Shown here: piece by piece, positions 10,140 through 18,659 of the stretch
Layout: every line of letters starts with the position of its first letter
How positions within the stretch are numbered: the stretch's first letter is position 1
The notes under the pieces: model-generated
What the model was told of the DNA's origin: nothing
Databases searched by the model: none
Seen by the model: only the letters and a program-made list of their open reading frames with translations
Made by a program: the position numbers and the translations under genes
DNA from: Rhodococcus sp. X156
GTDB taxonomy: Bacteria; Actinomycetota; Actinomycetes; Mycobacteriales; Mycobacteriaceae
Direction of reading: 5' to 3'
Assembly: GCF_004006015.1 (NCBI RefSeq)
Contig: NZ_CP034766.1
Span: 124,001-188,000, forward strand
Length of the DNA: 64,000 nucleotides

Positions 10140-13100
10140 CCGGAGCGCCAGGAGCGGGGACCGTGCCCGGCCAGCCCATGACCGTGGCTGCCCTTCGTGG
10201 GTGGCTCGTGGACTGGGTTGCCGGGAGCACGGGACTGCCTCGTTCCGAGGTCCGGGAGGACCGGCCGCTGGAGGAGTTCGGCCTGGCCTCCCGCGACACG
10301 GTGGCGCTCTCCGGCGAGCTGGAGGAGATGCTCGGCGTCACCCTCTCGGCCACCCTGGTGTGGGAGTACCCGACCATCGCCGCCCTCGCCACGCGGCTGA
10401 TCGAGGGTGAGCCCGCGGTGGAGGAGCTCAGCGGATCGTTCTACGACCACGACGGCACGTCCGGACCGGCGTCCCTGGACGACCAGGTCGCGGTGGTGGG
10501 CCTGGCGGCCCGGCTGCCCGGTGGAGTGCGCTCGCCCGGCCAGCTCTGGGAGCTGCTCAGCGGCGGGGTGGACGCCATCAGCGAGGTGGAGGCGAGCCGG
10601 TGGGAGGCCTTCGCGGCCAACCCCGAGCAGGCGGCGGTGCTGGAGCGCACCAACGTCCACGGTGGCTTCCTGGACGACGTGCAGGGCTTCGACGCGGAGT
10701 TCTTCGGCATCGCCCCGCGCGAGGCTGCGGCGATGGACCCGCAGCAGCGCCTGGTGCTCGAGGTGGCCTGGGAGTCGCTGGAGCACGCCCGCATCAACCC
10801 CGACGACCTCCGGGGCAGTGCCACCGGTGTCTACGTCGGTGTGTCCACCCACGACTACGGCCTGATCACCACCGCCGACCTCGGCGGGCTGGACGCCTGG
10901 ACGGCCACCGGCGCCGCGGGCAGCATCGTGGCCAACCGGGTCTCCTACATGCTCGACCTGCGCGGGCCCAGCATGACGCTGGACTCCGCCTGCTCCTCCT
11001 CGCTGCTGGCCGTGCACCAGGCAGTGCGCAGCCTGCGCTCGGGCGAGACCGACATGGCGCTGGCCGGCGGGGTGAACCTGGTGGTCGCCCCCACGACCAC
11101 AGTGGTCTTCGACCAGGCGGGGGCACTGGCGCCGGACGGCCGCTGCAAGGCCTTCGACGCCTCCGCCGACGGCATCGCCCGCGGTGAGGGCGCCGGAATG
11201 GTGGTGCTCAAGCGGCTCAGCGACGCCCAGCGCGACGGCGACGAGGTACTCGCCGTCATCGCCGGCTCCGCGGTGAACTCCGACGGCCGCTCGAACGGGC
11301 TGATGGCGCCGAACCCGGCGGCCCAGGCCGACCTGTTGCGGCTGGCCTACCGCGACGCCGGGGTGCACCCCAACCAGGTGGACTACGTGGAGGCCCACGG
11401 CACCGGGACCCTGCTCGGCGACCCCATCGAGGCGCGGGCGCTGGGCGCGGTGCTGGGTAGCGGGCGCGACGCGGACAAGCCGCTGCTGCTCGGCTCGGCC
11501 AAGACCAACTTCGGCCACCTCGAGGCGGCCGCCGGCATCACCGGGCTGATCAAGGTGGTCCTGGCGCTGCAGCAGGGCGCCATCCCGCCGAGCCTGCACT
11601 TCACCACCCCCAACCCGCACATCCCCTTCGAGCAGGCCCGGCTGTCGGTGGTCACCGACCTGCACGAGTGGCCGCGGCACAGCGGCCAGGCGGTGGCCGG
11701 CATCTCCGGCTTCGGCTTCGGCGGCACCAACGCCCACCTGGTGGTGCGCGAGGCGCCGGCCGTCGAGCCAGCGGCGGAGTCCTCCGGCTCGGCCACCGCG
11801 GTGCTCGCGCTGTCCGCCCCCACCCGGCAGCGGCTGCAGGACGCCGCCGCCGACCTGGCCGACTGGCTGGTCGACCTGCCCGGGCGCGGTGACTCGCTGG
11901 CGTCGGTCGGGCGGGCGCTGGCCCGGCGCACCCATGGCCGCCACCGAGCCGCACTGGTGGTGCAGAAGCACGACGAGGCCATCGAGGCCGCGCGCGCCGT
12001 GGCCGAGGGCAGCCCGGGCCCGGGTGTGCACCGAGGTGTCGCCTCCGACGTGAGCGGCGCGGTGTGGGTGTTCTCCGGCTACGGCTCGCAGTGGCACGGC
12101 ATGGCCCGCGACCTGCTCGCCGGCGAGCCTGCCTTCGCCGAGGCGTGGGACGAGCTGGAGCCGCTCATCGAGCACGAGGCCGGCTTCTCCCTGCGCGAGG
12201 CGGTGCAGGCCGCGGAGCCGGTGACCGGTCTGGACAAGGTGCAGATCGTGCTGTTCGCGGTGCAGGTCGGCCTGGCTGCGGTGCTGCGCAAGCACGGCGC
12301 CCGGCCGGCTGCCGTGCTGGGCCACTCCATGGGCGAGGTGGCCGCGGCCGTCGTCGCCGGCGGGCTGGACCTGGAGAGCGCAGTGCGCGTCATCGTCTCC
12401 CGCTCCACCCTGCTGGCCGAGATCAACGACCTCGGTGCCGGGGCGATGGGCCTGGTCGGCATGTCGGCCGCCGAGCTGGCCGAGCTGGCCTCGCGCTGGC
12501 CCTCGGTGAGCGCAGCCGTGCACGCCGCGCCCGCCCAGACCACCATCGCCGGTGACCGCGACGAGGTGCGTGCGCTGGTGGCGCACGCCGAGTCGCTGGG
12601 GCGGCTGGCCCGTCTGCTCGACGTCGGCGGCGCCGGACACACCTCCGCCGTCGACCCCATGCTGGGTGAGCTGACCGCGGAGCTGGCCGGGCTGGAGAGC
12701 AGCGCGTGCGAGGTGGTGCTGTTCTCCTCGGTGACCGGTTCCCAGTCCGCCGGGCCGGGCATGCCCGCGGTGCACGGCTCGGACTACTGGACCACCGGGG
12801 TGCGCCAGCCCGTGCTGTTCGCCGAGGCGGTCGCCGCCGCGGTGCAGGCGGGGTACACCAGCTTCGTCGAGCTCTCCCCGCACCCCGTCACGCTGCCCTC
12901 GGTGGGAGCCACCGCTGCGGCCGAAGGCGTCAGCGATCCGTTGCTGGTGGCCACCCAGCGCCGCAAGACCGACGGTGTGGCCACCCTGCGGGGCGCGCTC
13001 GCCGAGCTGCAGGTGCACGGCCACGAGGTGAACCTGCGCATGCTCCACGGCGAGGGTCCGCTGGCCGACGTGCCCCGCACCGCCTGGCAGCACACCCGGC

Positions 13101-14968
13101 ACTGGACCGAGTCACGACCCACCGCCGCGCTGGGCTCGTCCTCCGCGGTACCGCCGCCCGGCGTCTACGTGGCCCTGCCCGACGGCAGGCACACCTGGCA
13201 GAGCAGTGCGGGCACGCCCACCGAGACGCTGGTGGCCGCCGCGGCCACCCAGGCGCTGGGTGCGGGTGCCACCGTGACCACCCTGCAGGTGCACCAGCTG
13301 GCGCCCGGGGCCGGAACCCCGGTCACCACCATCCTGCTGCAGCACCCCGGGGGTGCCTCGGTGCAGGTGCACGCCCGGCTGGACTCCGGGGTGGAGACCG
13401 CCGACGGGCTGCCCACCCCGCCGTTCTGGGTGCTCCTGGCGGAGGCGGTGGTGCAGTCCTCCGGTGCCACCGAGGTAGCCGTGCACGGCGGTGCGCTGCA
13501 GCCCGCGGACGCCCCGGAGCCGGAGCGGACGGTGGAGCCGGAGGCACCTCAGCCGGTGGAGACGCTGCGTCGCATCATCGCCGAGGTGCTGGGCTACACG
13601 TCCAACAAGCTGCCCAGCGACGTCCCGCTCACCGAGCTGGGGCTGGACTCGCTGATGGCGGTGCGCATCAAGAACCGGGTGGAGCACGAGCTGGGCACAC
13701 CGCCGGTGGCCCTGGAGAGCCTGCGCGGGGTGAGCCTCGGCGACCTGCAGGCCCAGCTGGACGACCTCGCCAACGGTGGCAGCCCGGCCGGGTTCGCCGG
13801 CACCATGCAGGACGGGCTGCCCAAGGTCGCGGCCGTGGGAGCCCGGGACGCTGCGGAGCGCTGGGTGACGGCGCAGTGGAACGCGGTGATCGGCACGCCG
13901 ATGCCGGGCGTCACCAACCCGCTGCCCCGACGCACCCCGGGCCAGGTGCTCGACCTGGCCGCGGCGCTCGGTGGGCGCTGGGCGGCCAGCGTGGACCAGG
14001 GCGCGGTGGCCACCGCGGGCAGCCTGGCTGAGCTGGCCGACGAGGTGCGTCCACTGATGGAGAATGCCGCCGGCACCGGCCTGGTGCACGTGCTCAGGGC
14101 CTCCGTCGTCGCCCCCGGTGAGACCGAGGCTCCGCCGCTGTTCCTGTTCCACCCGGCCGGCGGTTCGTGCTCGGTGTACGAGCCGCTCATCCAGCTGCTG
14201 CCGGACGACCAGCCGGTGTTCGGGGTGGAGCGGGTGGAGGGGCCGATGTCCGAGCGCATCGCCCACTACCTGCCGCTCATCCGCCAGCACGGCGGGCAGG
14301 GCCCCTACCGCCTCGCGGGATGGTCCTTCGGCGGCGCGCTGGCCTTCGAGGTCGGCAGGCAGCTGCGTGAGGAGGGTGCCGACGTCGAGCTCATCGCGAT
14401 GCTGGACACCGTGCAGCCCTCCGAGCGGGTGCCCGCCGGGGCCGAGGAGTCCCTCGCCCGGTGGCGCCGGTTCGCCGCCTACGTGGAGCGCACCTACGGC
14501 CAGCCGGTGCCCCTGCCGGAGCGGGAGCTGCTCGCCGCCGACGACGAGGAGCAGATGGAGATCGTGCTCGAGCTGCTCAAGACCGCTGCGGTCAAGGCCG
14601 GGGCCGGCGGCATCAGCGCCGGGGTGCTGGAGCACCAGCGCACGTCCTGGGTGGACTCCCGGGCGGTGGAGCAGCTGGACCCGCAGCCCTACCCGGGCCG
14701 GGTGGTGCTCTACCGCGCGGAGCGCATGCACGACGGTGCCATCGAGCTGGAGCCGCGCTACACCCACGTGGAGCCCGACGGTGGTTGGGCCGGCGCCTGC
14801 CCGCAGCTGGAGGTGGTCACCGTGGGCGGGGACCACCTGGCGATCATCGACGAGCCGGTGGTGTCCAAGGTGGCCGACCACCTGGTTGCCACCCTGGCCA
14901 ACCTGGCCCCGCACGACACGGCCTCCGGCCGGGACACCACGAACAGGTCGGAGGAGGCTCAGGGATGA
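10136..14968 (+). CDS. pks13: Polyketide synthase Pks13, mycolic acid condensase
   Basis: This 1610-residue type I polyketide synthase performs the Claisen condensation of meromycoloyl and carboxyacyl chains that creates mycolic acids. Domain order is ACP1-KS-AT-ACP2-TE. ACP1 has its phosphopantetheine serine at S52 (FGLASRD). The KS has active-site C286 (SACSSSL), with the later EAHGTGT and NFGH histidine motifs. The AT has S731 (GHSMGE). ACP2 has S1172 (LGLDSLMAVRI). The thioesterase has S1397 (GWSFGGA). All catalytic residues are intact and length and order match the mycobacterial enzyme. Overlaps of 4 bases with fadD32 and accD4 indicate one operon. Confidence 0.97.
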   Translation: MTGAPGAGTVPGQPMTVAALRGWLVDWVAGSTGLPRSEVREDRPLEEFGLASRDTVALSGELEEMLGVTLSATLVWEYPTIAALATRLIEGEPAVEELSGSFYDHDGTSGPASLDDQVAVVGLAARLPGGVRSPGQLWELLSGGVDAISEVEASRWEAFAANPEQAAVLERTNVHGGFLDDVQGFDAEFFGIAPREAAAMDPQQRLVLEVAWESLEHARINPDDLRGSATGVYVGVSTHDYGLITTADLGGLDAWTATGAAGSIVANRVSYMLDLRGPSMTLDSACSSSLLAVHQAVRSLRSGETDMALAGGVNLVVAPTTTVVFDQAGALAPDGRCKAFDASADGIARGEGAGMVVLKRLSDAQRDGDEVLAVIAGSAVNSDGRSNGLMAPNPAAQADLLRLAYRDAGVHPNQVDYVEAHGTGTLLGDPIEARALGAVLGSGRDADKPLLLGSAKTNFGHLEAAAGITGLIKVVLALQQGAIPPSLHFTTPNPHIPFEQARLSVVTDLHEWPRHSGQAVAGISGFGFGGTNAHLVVREAPAVEPAAESSGSATAVLALSAPTRQRLQDAAADLADWLVDLPGRGDSLASVGRALARRTHGRHRAALVVQKHDEAIEAARAVAEGSPGPGVHRGVASDVSGAVWVFSGYGSQWHGMARDLLAGEPAFAEAWDELEPLIEHEAGFSLREAVQAAEPVTGLDKVQIVLFAVQVGLAAVLRKHGARPAAVLGHSMGEVAAAVVAGGLDLESAVRVIVSRSTLLAEINDLGAGAMGLVGMSAAELAELASRWPSVSAAVHAAPAQTTIAGDRDEVRALVAHAESLGRLARLLDVGGAGHTSAVDPMLGELTAELAGLESSACEVVLFSSVTGSQSAGPGMPAVHGSDYWTTGVRQPVLFAEAVAAAVQAGYTSFVELSPHPVTLPSVGATAAAEGVSDPLLVATQRRKTDGVATLRGALAELQVHGHEVNLRMLHGEGPLADVPRTAWQHTRHWTESRPTAALGSSSAVPPPGVYVALPDGRHTWQSSAGTPTETLVAAAATQALGAGATVTTLQVHQLAPGAGTPVTTILLQHPGGASVQVHARLDSGVETADGLPTPPFWVLLAEAVVQSSGATEVAVHGGALQPADAPEPERTVEPEAPQPVETLRRIIAEVLGYTSNKLPSDVPLTELGLDSLMAVRIKNRVEHELGTPPVALESLRGVSLGDLQAQLDDLANGGSPAGFAGTMQDGLPKVAAVGARDAAERWVTAQWNAVIGTPMPGVTNPLPRRTPGQVLDLAAALGGRWAASVDQGAVATAGSLAELADEVRPLMENAAGTGLVHVLRASVVAPGETEAPPLFLFHPAGGSCSVYEPLIQLLPDDQPVFGVERVEGPMSERIAHYLPLIRQHGGQGPYRLAGWSFGGALAFEVGRQLREEGADVELIAMLDTVQPSERVPAGAEESLARWRRFAAYVERTYGQPVPLPERELLAADDEEQMEIVLELLKTAAVKAGAGGISAGVLEHQRTSWVDSRAVEQLDPQPYPGRVVLYRAERMHDGAIELEPRYTHVEPDGGWAGACPQLEVVTVGGDHLAIIDEPVVSKVADHLVATLANLAPHDTASGRDTTNRSEEAQG

Positions 14969-16503
14969 GTACTGCGGAGAAGCTCGACGCCCTCGAGGCG
15001 ATGCGCAAGGCCAAGACCACCCAGGGCTCGTCCCGGGCGATCGCGGCGCGGGCGGAGGCGGGCCTGCCCACCGCCCAGCAGCGCATCGACATGCTCTTCG
15101 ACCCGGGCAGCTTCGTGGAGACCGGCGAGCTGGCCCGCAAGCCCGGGGCGGAGAACCCGCTCGGTGACGGCGTGATCACCGGCTACGGCACGGTCGACGG
15201 CCGACCGGTGTGCGTGTTCTCCCACGACGCCACCATCTTCGGCGGCAGCCTCGGCGAGGTGTTCGGGCGCAAGGTCACCGACCTCATGGACCTGGCCATC
15301 AAGATCGGCTGCCCGATCGTGGGCATCAACGACTCTGGTGGGGCCCGCGTGCAGGAGGGCGTGGTGGCGCTCGCGTTCTACGCCGAGATCGGGCTGCGCA
15401 ACGTCCGTGCGTCCGGGGTGGTCCCGCAGATCTCCATGATCATGGGGCCCTGTGCGGGCGGCGCCGTGTACTCGCCGGCCATCACCGACTTCACGGTGGC
15501 GGTGGACAAGACGTCCTACATGTTCGTCACCGGCCCCGACGTGCTCAAGTCGGTCACCGGCGAGGACGTGTCCTTCGAGGAGCTCGGCGGTGCCACGGCC
15601 CAGGGCGAGGGCGGCAACGTGCACCACGTCGCCGCTGACGACGCCGACGCGGTGGAGTGGGTCCGGGAGCTGCTGAGCTTTCTGCCCAGCAACTACAACG
15701 GCCAGGCGCCGGTGCTGCCCAGCGACTTCGACGACCAGCTCACCGACTCCGACCGTGAGCTCGACGCCGCGGTCCCCGACTCGGACAACACCGGCTACGA
15801 CATGCACGAGATCGTCGGCCGCCTGGTGGACGACGGGCACCTGCTGGAGATCTCGCCGACCTTCGCGCCCAACCTCATCACGGCGCTGGCCCGCATCGAC
15901 GGGCGCAGCGTGGGAATCGTGGCCAACCAGCCGATGCACCTGACCGGGGCGCTGGACATCGACGCCTCGGAGAAGGGTGCGCGCTTCGTCCGGTTCTGCG
16001 ACGCGTTCGGCATCCCGCTGGTGACCGTGGTGGACGTGCCCGGCTACCTGCCCGGTCTGGCGCAGGAGCGCGGCGGCATCATCCGGCGCGGCGCCAAGCT
16101 GATCTTCGCCTACTCCGAGGCCACCGTGCCCAAGGTGACCGTGGTGGTGCGCAAGGCCTACGGCGGCGGCTACGCGGTGATGGGGTCCAAGCACTTCGGT
16201 GCGGACGTGAACTTCGCCTGGCCCACCGCGCGGATCGCGGTGATGGGCGCCGCCAGCGCGGTGGCGCTGCTGCGCCGGCGGGAGCTGGCCGCGGCCGGTG
16301 ACGGGGCGGCAGCGCTGCGCCAGCAGTACATGGACGACTACAACGCCACCACCGCCACGCCCTACGCGGCGGCCGAGCGCGGATACGTCGACGCAGTGAT
16401 CGCGCCGTCGAGCACCCGGCTGCAGCTGGCGGCGGCGCTGCGCGTCCTGCAGAGCAAGGTCGACGAGCCGCACCCGCGCAAGCACAACACGATGCCGTTG
16501 TAG
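14965..16503 (+). CDS. accD4: Acyl-CoA carboxylase carboxyltransferase subunit AccD4
   Basis: AccD4 is the beta (carboxyltransferase) subunit that, with AccA3 and partners, carboxylates the C22-C26 acyl-CoA extender used by Pks13. The start is ATG 14965, overlapping pks13 by 4 bases, giving 512 residues. Crotonase-type oxyanion motifs are visible in both halves: NDSGGARVQEG and MGPCAGGAVYSPA in the N half, and VPGYLPGLAQERGGI and RKAYGGGYAVMGSK in the C half. Length and position agree with Rv3799c. No biotin or biotin-carboxylase domain is present, as expected for this subunit. Confidence 0.95.
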   Translation: MSTAEKLDALEAMRKAKTTQGSSRAIAARAEAGLPTAQQRIDMLFDPGSFVETGELARKPGAENPLGDGVITGYGTVDGRPVCVFSHDATIFGGSLGEVFGRKVTDLMDLAIKIGCPIVGINDSGGARVQEGVVALAFYAEIGLRNVRASGVVPQISMIMGPCAGGAVYSPAITDFTVAVDKTSYMFVTGPDVLKSVTGEDVSFEELGGATAQGEGGNVHHVAADDADAVEWVRELLSFLPSNYNGQAPVLPSDFDDQLTDSDRELDAAVPDSDNTGYDMHEIVGRLVDDGHLLEISPTFAPNLITALARIDGRSVGIVANQPMHLTGALDIDASEKGARFVRFCDAFGIPLVTVVDVPGYLPGLAQERGGIIRRGAKLIFAYSEATVPKVTVVVRKAYGGGYAVMGSKHFGADVNFAWPTARIAVMGAASAVALLRRRELAAAGDGAAALRQQYMDDYNATTATPYAAAERGYVDAVIAPSSTRLQLAAALRVLQSKVDEPHPRKHNTMPL

Positions 16504-16619
16504 CGAGCCGCTGCGTCGGCCCAGGCCGGAGTCCTCTTCGGAAGGCGTTGTCCCGCAAGGGCAGGACGATCGTCTGCAGCTGGTCTGAGGATTTTCGTCA
16601 CGGAGCAGTGCTTGCACCG

Positions 16620-16647
16620 TTGTACAAGTGAGGGTTACCGCTACTAT
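16620..16647 (+). promoter_or_regulatory. Predicted promoter for the mycolyltransferase gene
   Basis: TTGTAC (16620-16625) and TACTAT (16642-16647) are separated by 16 bases, a good sigma-A-like pair. The following leader of about 85 bases ends in AAAGGAG (16726-16732) in front of ATG 16741. The 237-base gap 16504-16740 shows no other gene. Confidence 0.5.
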
Positions 16648-16740
16648 CCACCCGGCGGTTTGCCCGTCGTACCGTGGAGTTCATGAAGTCCGTTCCGCCT
16701 CGGGGGGCGGTTGGTGAAGTGTTACAAAGGAGTCTCTTCC

Positions 16741-18333
16741 ATGCCCATCTCCTCCTCTTGGCGGAAAGCGGTCGGAGTGTGCGCAGCCGCACTCGTGCTG
16801 CCCCTCTCGGCAGGTGTCGGTGCGGCGAGCGCCGCGCCCACGCCGTCCCCCACCCAGGTGACCCCCGGCGTCCCGATCGCCGGTGCCAACGGCGCCTACG
16901 TCATCGGTGCCCCGGCCATCGCCGGGCAGCTGGCCCGGTTCAACGTCTACTCGCCGTCCATGGGCCGTGACGTGCCGATCCAGGTGCTGCTCCCCGCGGG
17001 CTACAACATCAACGCCGCGACGACCTACCCCGAGCTGTACCAGCTGGACGGGCTCCGGGCAGACGCGAACATCACCGACTGGACCCGCAAGGCGGACACC
17101 CAGGGCTTCTTCGCCAACAAGAACGTGCTGGTGGTCCAGCCCATCGGTGGGTACGGCAGCTTCTACCAGGACTGGCAGACCGACGACCCGGGCATCCTGG
17201 CGCAGGCCAAGCAGAACCCCGGCTCCCCGGTGGGCACGCTCAAGTGGGAGTCGTTCCTCACCAAGGAGCTGCCGTTCGTCATCGGCAACGCCTTCCACGG
17301 CAACGGCCAGCGCGCCATCTCCGGCCTGTCCATGAGCGGGTTCTCCGCCTTCTCCCTGGCCGCCAAGCACCCGGGGCTGTACAAGGCCGCGGCCTCCTAC
17401 AGCGGCTACCCCGACATCCAGGGCTTCGGGCTGCCGGAGTACCTGCGCTACGTGCTGGGCGCAGAGAGCGGCGCGACCAACCCGGACAACATCTGGGGTC
17501 CGAACAACTCGCCCGCCTGGACCGCCAACAACCCCACGGTCCAGGTCGCCAAGCTGAAGAACGTCAGCCTCTACATGTCGGCCGGTACCGGTGGCAACGG
17601 TCCCTACGACGAGGCGCTGGGCTTCCTCGGCCTGAGCAGGAACTACGTGGGTGCCCTCATCGAGGTCATCTCCAACTACTCCAGCCAGAACTTCGCCCAG
17701 GTCGCCGGGGCGAACAGCGTCGCGGTCACCACCGACCTGACCAACCCGGGCGTGCACGACTGGCCCTACTGGAGCGACCAGTACAAGCGCTCCTGGCCGC
17801 AGCTGGCCAAGGCCATCGGCGCCACCGAGGGCGTTGCCGTGACGGGCGCGATCGCGGTCAAGTGGAACCAGCTGGGCGGGGCCAACAGCCTGATCGGCAC
17901 GCCGACCAGCGCCGAGCGGGACGTGCCGGGCGTCCCCGGTGCCCGCGTGGCCAGCTTCACCAACGGTGAGATCTACTGGTCGCAGGCCACCGGCGCCCAG
18001 GCGGTGCAGGGCGCGATCCGCGCCCGCTACAACGAGCTGGGCGGCCCCACCGGGCTGCTCGGCCTGCCGGTCACCGACGAGCGCACCACCCCGAACGGGG
18101 TGGGCAGGTTCAACCAGTTCCAGGGCTCCGGCGGCGGCTACATCTACTGGACGCCGAGCACCGGCGCCCACGAGGTGTACGGGCTGATCCTGGAGGAGTG
18201 GGCGCGCCAGGGCTACGAGAACTCCAAGTACGGTTTCCCGACCCGCGGCGAGTTCGACATCCCGGGCGGTCGGCAGACCAACTTCCAGAATGGCTTCATC
18301 CAGTTCGTGAACGGACAGATCATCGCGTCCTGA
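16741..18333 (+). CDS. Secreted mycolyltransferase (antigen-85 fold) with three C-terminal LGFP repeats
   Basis: Mycolyltransferases move mycolates between trehalose monomycolate molecules and onto arabinogalactan outside the membrane. ATG 16741 is chosen over an upstream GTG because it has AAAGGAG 8 bases before it and opens directly into a signal peptide (cleavage near AASAAP). The esterase domain (about 50-350) has nucleophile S197 (GLSMSGFSAF), and the C-terminal His lies in VHDWPYWS. Three LGFP repeats follow (about 370-525; LGG...LIGTP, LGG...LLGLP, YGFP), a module thought to tether proteins to the wall glycan. This architecture resembles the corynebacterial PS1/Cop1 type rather than the short mycobacterial Ag85. 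A strong terminator follows. Confidence 0.93.
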   Translation: MPISSSWRKAVGVCAAALVLPLSAGVGAASAAPTPSPTQVTPGVPIAGANGAYVIGAPAIAGQLARFNVYSPSMGRDVPIQVLLPAGYNINAATTYPELYQLDGLRADANITDWTRKADTQGFFANKNVLVVQPIGGYGSFYQDWQTDDPGILAQAKQNPGSPVGTLKWESFLTKELPFVIGNAFHGNGQRAISGLSMSGFSAFSLAAKHPGLYKAAASYSGYPDIQGFGLPEYLRYVLGAESGATNPDNIWGPNNSPAWTANNPTVQVAKLKNVSLYMSAGTGGNGPYDEALGFLGLSRNYVGALIEVISNYSSQNFAQVAGANSVAVTTDLTNPGVHDWPYWSDQYKRSWPQLAKAIGATEGVAVTGAIAVKWNQLGGANSLIGTPTSAERDVPGVPGARVASFTNGEIYWSQATGAQAVQGAIRARYNELGGPTGLLGLPVTDERTTPNGVGRFNQFQGSGGGYIYWTPSTGAHEVYGLILEEWARQGYENSKYGFPTRGEFDIPGGRQTNFQNGFIQFVNGQIIAS

Positions 18334-18365
18334 CCGAGCACGCTCCCTGCGGAGCTGAGACGTCC

Positions 18366-18402
18366 ACTGAGGGCCCCATCCACATCGGATGGGGCCCTCA
18401 GT
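18366..18402. terminator. Bidirectional intrinsic terminator between convergent genes
   Basis: A perfect 16-bp stem (18366-18381 with 18387-18402; arms ACTGAGGGCCCCATCC and its complement) closes a 5-base loop. It lies between the mycolyltransferase stop and the convergent emb1 gene and could terminate both. No long T-run follows, which is common in actinobacteria. Confidence 0.85.
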
Positions 18403-18422
18403 GCTGCGCCACTGCCTTGGGG

Positions 18423-18618
18423 CGTCTGCAAGTACCACCATGCGGGCTCGGCGGGGTCTGCAACCGCTACCAAGAGCGGGCCGCGGAGCGTGGTCGGACC
18501 AGCTGGCCATTGGGGGAGCAACCGTCGTCCGGCAGGGTGGCGGACGCCAGCAACCGGACTCGGGCGCCACCGGCGACCGTTCGCGGTGCTTCGGCCCGCA
18601 TGGTGGTACTTGCAGACG
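18423..18618. repeat. 196-bp element bounded by perfect 25-bp inverted repeats, with extra partial copies nearby
   Basis: Positions 18423-18447 and 18594-18618 are exact reverse complements (left arm begins CGTCTGCAAGTACCACCATG). Another 15 bp of the left end (GCGTCTGCAAGTACC) recurs in direct orientation at 18633-18647, and GTCTGCAA again at 18456-18463. The interior has no credible gene. It may be a miniature inverted-repeat element or a REP-like intergenic repeat. No target-site duplication is evident. It makes up most of the gene-free stretch 18334-18659. Confidence 0.75.
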
Positions 18619-18659
18619 GACCCCCGCACGGCGCGTCTGCAAGTACCGCTAAGTCTGCG

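Noticed and set aside
9740-13102. 1120-codon antisense open frame across fadD32 and pks13
   Set aside because: It is a mirror of high-GC codon bias opposite two well-supported genes; the product is low-complexity His/Arg/Gly with no domain.
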